NCBI GenBank assembly: GCA_016866255.1
Contig: VGMY01000014.1
Coordinates: 1-59,071 of the forward strand
DNA length: 59,071 nt
Origin: Bacteroidota bacterium
Lineage (GTDB): Bacteria > Bacteroidota > Bacteroidia > Flavobacteriales_D > Crocinitomicaceae
Direction: 5' to 3'
Positions 54,891 to 59,071 of this stretch are shown in pieces. The notes beneath the pieces are model-generated. The model was not told where the DNA came from. It was given only the letters and a program-made list of their open reading frames with translations, and made no database searches. The position numbers and the translations under genes were made by a program. The stretch's first letter is position 1. Each line of letters starts with the position of its first letter.

Positions 54891-56091
54891 ACGAACCGGA
54901 TGAATGGTATACGTTTGCGTACCGGTTAACCCCTACATCTAATCCAAATTTTTTTACCGCGTAAGCCCGAATCGAAATACGATTGTAATGTTCGCTATTC
55001 CAATTAAGTGCCGCCTCTGAAAGTTCGTTCCAAGAGCTCAGTACGACTCCCGCTTTTCCTTCTTGCAAAATTTGTGCAACATCGCCAATACCAGCGTTGG
55101 TGACGACCGGAACCCCCATCGTCAAAGCCTCAACAAGCCTCACTGGGAAAGAGGCTCTTTTCGAAAAGGAAGGCTCAATAAACTGTACCGAAAGTTCTGC
55201 TGTTTTTAAATATTGCGGCACTTCTCTATGATCAACACTCTTTATAAATATGGCATCCTCCGGGCACTTAGCCTGCTTGACAAGGGCCCTCGCGGTTGGC
55301 ATATCTCCGGTTAATATCGCAAAACACCAACGCGAATCGATGGCTTTCAGGGCTTTAAAAAAGACCAATTCCTGGTCAAAGCGGTACCACGTACCCACCG
55401 ACCCCACGTGCATTAGAATTCTCGCATCTTCCGAAAAACCCATTTCTCGTTTTCTAAAAGCTGTTACCCCGGTCTCAAAAACGGCGGTATCAACGCAACA
55501 AGGAATAACGCTTACCTTATTTTCGTTAAAGGCGTCACCGTAACGTTCTTTTAATGCCAATAATCCCTCTTGCGTCAGGGAAATAACAGCATCGGCACTT
55601 TGAAAAAACATTGCCTCTTTTTTTCTAAAATAGCGGTAGACACCGCGGTATAGCAGCGCATTTTGCGGCCACAATTTTCCTTCGACCCGCTCATCGGCCC
55701 ATAGGCCACGCATGTCAAAAATCAGCCGATGGCTTCGCTTCAAACGCATTCCAACCAACATGGTCAAATAACTTCTGCAATGAATTAACTCATAACGGTC
55801 TAAGTCCAATTTTTGGGCAACATGCTTCATGCGCAACAGATCAAAAATGGTGGATAAAACGGGAGGTTGCTTTGTGTATTGAAGGGGAATCCATTCGATA
55901 TTTTTCCCCTCAATAGAGGCCTTAACCTCTGCCTTTAATCGTTCGAAAGATGATGATTTTTCGAAGGAAATAATGCTAAAATCCCAACCCTTCTGTTCAA
56001 GGCCTATCAGATAGGGCAAGATTTGAGATTGCCCAAGAGGATCGGTTAAACCGTCGTAGGTGAGATATAAGGCCTTTGTTCGGGACTTCAT
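54883..56091 (-). CDS. Glycosyltransferase (GT4-like)
   Basis: 402 residues. ALYLTYDGLTDPLGQSQILP is a recurrent N-terminus of Bacteroidota GT4 enzymes; LIFDMRGLWADERV, ILMHVGSVGTWYRFDQEL, and FPVRLVEALTMGVPVVTNAG (donor site) complete the GT-B layout. Likely works with the adjacent glycosyltransferase on one glycan. Starts 3 bp after the Omp85-like gene. Confidence 0.88.
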   Translation of the reverse strand: MKSRTKALYLTYDGLTDPLGQSQILPYLIGLEQKGWDFSIISFEKSSSFERLKAEVKASIEGKNIEWIPLQYTKQPPVLSTIFDLLRMKHVAQKLDLDRYELIHCRSYLTMLVGMRLKRSHRLIFDMRGLWADERVEGKLWPQNALLYRGVYRYFRKKEAMFFQSADAVISLTQEGLLALKERYGDAFNENKVSVIPCCVDTAVFETGVTAFRKREMGFSEDARILMHVGSVGTWYRFDQELVFFKALKAIDSRWCFAILTGDMPTARALVKQAKCPEDAIFIKSVDHREVPQYLKTAELSVQFIEPSFSKRASFPVRLVEALTMGVPVVTNAGIGDVAQILQEGKAGVVLSSWNELSEAALNWNSEHYNRISIRAYAVKKFGLDVGVNRYANVYHSSGSYD

Positions 56092-56094
56092 ATT

Positions 56095-57777
56095 TCAAAA
56101 ATAGGCAATATAACCAAAGTGAATTTTGCCAGACCGTAAGTCCAAAGGATTATTTTGTTCGACTCCAAGCCCGTAGACAATGGAAAAAATACCTGCTTTT
56201 GAGCCAATATTTGCCCCAAATCCAAAACCCAAAGGCTTATCGTTGAGATAATTATTCCCGCTTAAATTCTCGTAAAAGGTTTGATCATAAAATAAAAATA
56301 CCGCAGAATTTCGATCAAGTAGGTATCGTATTTCCAATTGGCTAGTTGATTTAGTCGTGCTTAAAAAATTCTCTTCATTAAATCCCCTTTGCGAGGTTAA
56401 ACCACCAAAACGCAAGCATTCATTGGAGTAAACAATAGGGGCATAGTAGGTGTCGAATGCAAGCAGATAACGTACCACAAACCTTCGATACAAGGGGATA
56501 AAGTGTTCCAAATAAACAGATCCTTTTGCTGTTAGGTTAGTGGTATTGGAGTCGCTCAGAACTCTACGTTGCCCGATTAACCCCTCAACATTGATGATCA
56601 ACCCTTTTCTTGGGTTTGGTAGGTAATCAATCTTCCGATAGGCCAAGCCAAGCCCATACATCGAATTGCGTAGGGAGGCAACTGATGGAAACTGGGAATT
56701 AGAGGTTGCAGCATACAAGCGGTTATTGCTAGAAAATGAATACATTGCTTTTACCAGCCAATGGGTGGTAAAGCTGTATTGTAATCCAAGTTGCGATCTT
56801 ACCTCTAAAAACGTTGAGTCCCTCTTGTAAAGATTAAAACGAAAGTCCGTTCCAAGAAGGGTGTTGAAAAGGTAGGGGTACGAAAACCGTAAATTAAGCC
56901 ATTGGGTAGCGGGTTTAATGCTGCGCCAATTAACATCTAATTGCTCAGCACGGCGAAGCGAATTCAACAAGCGGAGTTGTAAGTCCCCCGTTAAACCAAT
57001 ACGCTGACTTATGGGATCGGGTTGTAACCCGAGTGCCCCATTAAAACTGGAACTTTTAGTAGATTTGAGGTATAAGTAAAGAACAACCCCTTCCTTTTCA
57101 AAAGCGATTTCAGAAGGCTTAATCATTTCAATAAATGTCTGTTGCTTCATTTTAATATCCAACTCGTCCAGTTTTTGTATCGAAAAGGGGGTGCCTAAAA
57201 ACAGGCCTAAAATGCGCAAAACGGTCTTGGACTTAATGGATGAATCGCCTTTAATTTGAACGTCGTGCCAAATTGTGTAAGGTCCTTTATCCATCCCAAC
57301 ATGCAACAGCAGCCGATCTCCGTTCACTTCAAAGTTATCGAAACGAAAAGCCGCAAAAGGGTAACCATAATTATGAAATTCAGCAATAAGTCCTTGCAGG
57401 GCAGCAGCGTAAGCTTGTGGGGATTTAAACGTTACAAGTCCGTCTTTGTCTGCTCGAACCATTGGCAATAGAGGGATTAATGAGGGCTCGAATTGAACGG
57501 TAATGCCTTCGAATTTTTCACCTGTTAGCACCTCAACCTGCCAACCATCTGCCGAAAAGGTTTCTTTTAACTGTGCTGTATAGTAGCCTGCCTCAGCCAG
57601 CAATAAAAGCGCCTTTTGACGTTCCATGGGCCATAAACTTGGGGAAGAAAGGGAATGTGTTTTTCGAAAATACTTAGGCACGTCGTCGAAATCACTGTCC
57701 TTCAAGTGAAATTGCAACTTTTGAGCACTCAGTAGTTCGGCGCACGCCCAAATAATCAATAATATTACGTATTTCAA
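56095..57777 (-). CDS. Omp85/BamA-superfamily outer-membrane protein
   Basis: 560 residues. The start is TTG at 57777, with AAGGA upstream and no in-frame ATG; a signal peptide follows (YVILLIIWACAELLSA). N-terminal ~220 residues contain POTRA-like repeats (GITVQFEPS; DGLVTFKSPQAYAAALQGLI; GPYTIWHDVQIKGDSSI; LRILGLFLGTPFS). The rest is a beta-barrel with LRFGGLTSQRGFNEE (L6-type RGF motif) and a terminal aromatic (GYIAYF). Smaller than BamA (about 800 residues), so closer to TamA-like or accessory members. First gene of the operon running to rsmE. Confidence 0.8.
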   Translation of the reverse strand: MKYVILLIIWACAELLSAQKLQFHLKDSDFDDVPKYFRKTHSLSSPSLWPMERQKALLLLAEAGYYTAQLKETFSADGWQVEVLTGEKFEGITVQFEPSLIPLLPMVRADKDGLVTFKSPQAYAAALQGLIAEFHNYGYPFAAFRFDNFEVNGDRLLLHVGMDKGPYTIWHDVQIKGDSSIKSKTVLRILGLFLGTPFSIQKLDELDIKMKQQTFIEMIKPSEIAFEKEGVVLYLYLKSTKSSSFNGALGLQPDPISQRIGLTGDLQLRLLNSLRRAEQLDVNWRSIKPATQWLNLRFSYPYLFNTLLGTDFRFNLYKRDSTFLEVRSQLGLQYSFTTHWLVKAMYSFSSNNRLYAATSNSQFPSVASLRNSMYGLGLAYRKIDYLPNPRKGLIINVEGLIGQRRVLSDSNTTNLTAKGSVYLEHFIPLYRRFVVRYLLAFDTYYAPIVYSNECLRFGGLTSQRGFNEENFLSTTKSTSQLEIRYLLDRNSAVFLFYDQTFYENLSGNNYLNDKPLGFGFGANIGSKAGIFSIVYGLGVEQNNPLDLRSGKIHFGYIAYF

Positions 57778-57833
57778 GCTAAGTAAATTCCTTTAATTAT
57801 CTAATATTTTTATTGGTTAGGGATGTTCAACAA

Positions 57834-57841
57834 CAAAATTA
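57834..57841 (-). promoter_or_regulatory. Candidate -7 element (TAATTTTG) of the Omp85-glycosyltransferase operon
   Basis: Exact TAnnTTTG match on the minus strand, 57 bp upstream of the TTG start at 57777. It is divergent from the small lipoprotein gene; no clear -33 element. Confidence 0.4.
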
Positions 57842-57899
57842 TGTAACTTTACCACAACAACGCTCGTTAGAGTTCACACAATCTTTAATAAACAACGCT

Positions 57900-58046
57900 A
57901 TGAAAACGAAGGTAAATGTTTTAATTCTAATGCTTGTAGTTGCCACGGTGATTTCAAGCGCTTGTGGTGCCTCAAGAAAAGCTGGCTGTGATGCTTATGG
58001 CTGCACGAAAACCGAAATTCGCTCCAACGACTTAGCTGGAAAATAG
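57900..58046 (+). CDS. 48-residue lipoprotein
   Basis: Short ORF starting ATG at 57900: TM-like signal (VNVLILMLVVATVI), lipobox SSAC at about residue 22, mature peptide of ~27 residues with RKAGCDAYGCTKTEI and SNDLAGK. Similar tiny lipoproteins with a CDAYG motif occur in Bacteroidota; no function is known. Longer in-frame extension to 57813 has no similarity and crosses the promoter region. A weak TAACTTTA element lies at 57844-57851. Confidence 0.75.
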   Translation: MKTKVNVLILMLVVATVISSACGASRKAGCDAYGCTKTEIRSNDLAGK

Positions 58047-58058
58047 CATACAGAAATG

Positions 58059-58877
58059 TTAACGCTTTAAGCGCTGAAGGTACAATCCCATCTCGGCTTG
58101 TAGTTTCAGCGCTTCTTTTTTTGCGATCTTGTCGAAATCCTCTCCTGAGCTTGCGTAAATAATTGATCGTGAGGCATTGATCAGCAAACCGACATCTTCG
58201 TTCATGCCCGCCTCCACTACTTGCCTTAAGGAACCGCCCTGTACCCCTACTCCAGGAATAAGCAAAAAATGGTGAGGCACAAGAAACCTTATTTGCCTTA
58301 ATTCCTCTGATCTTGTAGCCCCTACAACAAACATTAAATTGTCCTTAGTGCCCCATTGGGCCACTTTTTCTATTATCTGTGAAAATAAAGGCTGGTTATG
58401 GACATCCGTTCGGTATTGAAAATCTTGTGCACCTTCGTTAGAAGTTAGTCCCAAAACAATCGCCCACTTGTCCTTAAATTGCAAAAACGGCTCAACGCTG
58501 TCTTTTCCCATGTAGGGTGCTACCGTAACGGCGTCGCACGTCAAGGCCTCAAAAAACGTCTTAGCATAATTAAAAGCAGTATTGCCGATATCACCGCGCT
58601 TTGCATCGGCTATAACAAAACAATTTTTTGGAATGTAGTTTAACGTTTTTTCCAAGGTTTCCCAACCCCTAACTCCTTGTGCCTCGTAAAAAGCAGTATT
58701 CGGCTTAAAGGCTACAGCGCATTCTGCTGTTGCATCGATAATGCGCTTATTGAATTCGAAGATAGGATCGTCGAAGGTTTTCAAATGGGAAGGAATCTTA
58801 TCGAGTTCAGGATCCAGCCCGATGCATAAAAAAGATTGTTTGCGGTGAATTTCGGCAATTAATTCTTGACGAGTCAT
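58059..58877 (-). CDS. pyrF: Orotidine 5'-phosphate decarboxylase
   Basis: 272 residues, the longer (type 2) bacterial form. [24 protein letters not shown], and the catalytic [11 protein letters not shown] motif; phosphate-binding PGVGVQGG near the C-terminus. Last step of UMP synthesis. ATG at 58877 overlaps the prfA stop (ATGA). Confidence 0.97.
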   Translation of the reverse strand: MTRQELIAEIHRKQSFLCIGLDPELDKIPSHLKTFDDPIFEFNKRIIDATAECAVAFKPNTAFYEAQGVRGWETLEKTLNYIPKNCFVIADAKRGDIGNTAFNYAKTFFEALTCDAVTVAPYMGKDSVEPFLQFKDKWAIVLGLTSNEGAQDFQYRTDVHNQPLFSQIIEKVAQWGTKDNLMFVVGATRSEELRQIRFLVPHHFLLIPGVGVQGGSLRQVVEAGMNEDVGLLINASRSIIYASSGEDFDKIAKKEALKLQAEMGLYLQRLKR

Positions 58878-59071
58878 GATTCTTGCCCTTTTAATTTTTC
58901 TGCATTCTCTGCCATGCGCAGGGCATCAATCATTTCTTGAATATCGCCGTTCATAAATACGCTGAGATTGTACATCGTTTTATTGATACGGTGATCGGTT
59001 ATTCTTCCCTGCGGATAATTGTAGGTGCGTATTTTTGCTGATCTATCGCCGGTGGATACAAGGGTTTTTCG
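58874..59071 (-). CDS. prfA: Peptide chain release factor 1, C-terminal part (runs off window)
   Basis: 66 codons visible before the TGA at 58874. [20 protein letters not shown] and the final [20 protein letters not shown] match the end of RF1. The GGQ loop lies outside the window. Translationally coupled to pyrF by an ATGA overlap. Confidence 0.92.
   Translation of the reverse strand, partial: RKTLVSTGDRSAKIRTYNYPQGRITDHRINKTMYNLSVFMNGDIQEMIDALRMAENAEKLKGQES

Noticed and set aside
1..59071. CRISPR arrays, insertion sequences, prophage or integron parts
   Set aside because: No repeat-spacer pattern, transposase, integrase or phage gene found on reading; not checked computationally.

Overview
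The window comes from a member of the Bacteroidota, most likely Flavobacteriales-like; family and genus cannot be read from the sequence. The evidence is a SusC-type TonB receptor start, two T9SS-type C-terminal sorting domains, a DnaE with a fused N-terminal proofreading exonuclease, and several exact matches to the Bacteroidota -7 promoter element TAnnTTTG. I see no IS element, transposase, integrase, CRISPR array or rRNA.

Left end (1-9.9 kb, minus strand) is a starch/maltodextrin utilisation locus. It holds a small secreted T9SS protein, then four co-translated genes: a secreted GH13 amylase, a CotH-type kinase, a periplasmic GH13 neopullulanase and a GH31 alpha-glucosidase. The start of a SusC-like receptor runs off the edge. 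A near-palindrome TGTC-N5-GACA lies at both candidate promoters (483-495 and 9891-9903) and may be a shared operator.

9.9-27 kb is the core. ispE and accA diverge from a 61-bp region; accA is followed by recG. A bidirectional terminator separates recG from the convergent run tRNA-Thr, tRNA-Tyr, tRNA-Gly, tRNA-Thr, tuf, tRNA-Trp, secE, nusG, rplK, rplA, rplJ, rplL, rpoB, rpoC. That run has a near-consensus promoter in front of the first tRNA, a terminator-like hairpin before tuf and an attenuator-like hairpin before rpoB.

27-35 kb holds a GT4-type glycosyltransferase and a convergent, tightly packed minus-strand operon. The operon consists of a truncated H-NOX (heme-NO sensor) remnant, a large PAS/GAF histidine kinase with an HNOBA-like N-terminus, a single-domain response regulator, a saccharopine dehydrogenase-like enzyme, a DUF3467 protein and a GT2 glycosyltransferase. 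The sensor remnant joined to its kinase by an ATGA overlap is the most unusual piece of the window.

35-43 kb is mostly plus strand: aldo/keto reductase, TrxR-like ferredoxin-NADP reductase, an orphan histidine kinase, thyA-folA, 3-hydroxyanthranilate dioxygenase, a heavy-metal-associated lipoprotein and an alpha/beta hydrolase. Minus-strand hypothetical proteins are interspersed, including two tandem paralogous lipoproteins.

43-59 kb, mostly minus strand, holds dnaE, an Ig-like lipoprotein with free-methionine sulfoxide reductase, a DnaQ-like exonuclease (plus strand), and a packed operon of Omp85-like protein, two glycosyltransferases, rdgB, pepT, holA and rsmE. The right end has a 48-residue lipoprotein, pyrF and the 3' end of prfA. 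No stretch over 300 bp lacks a gene.
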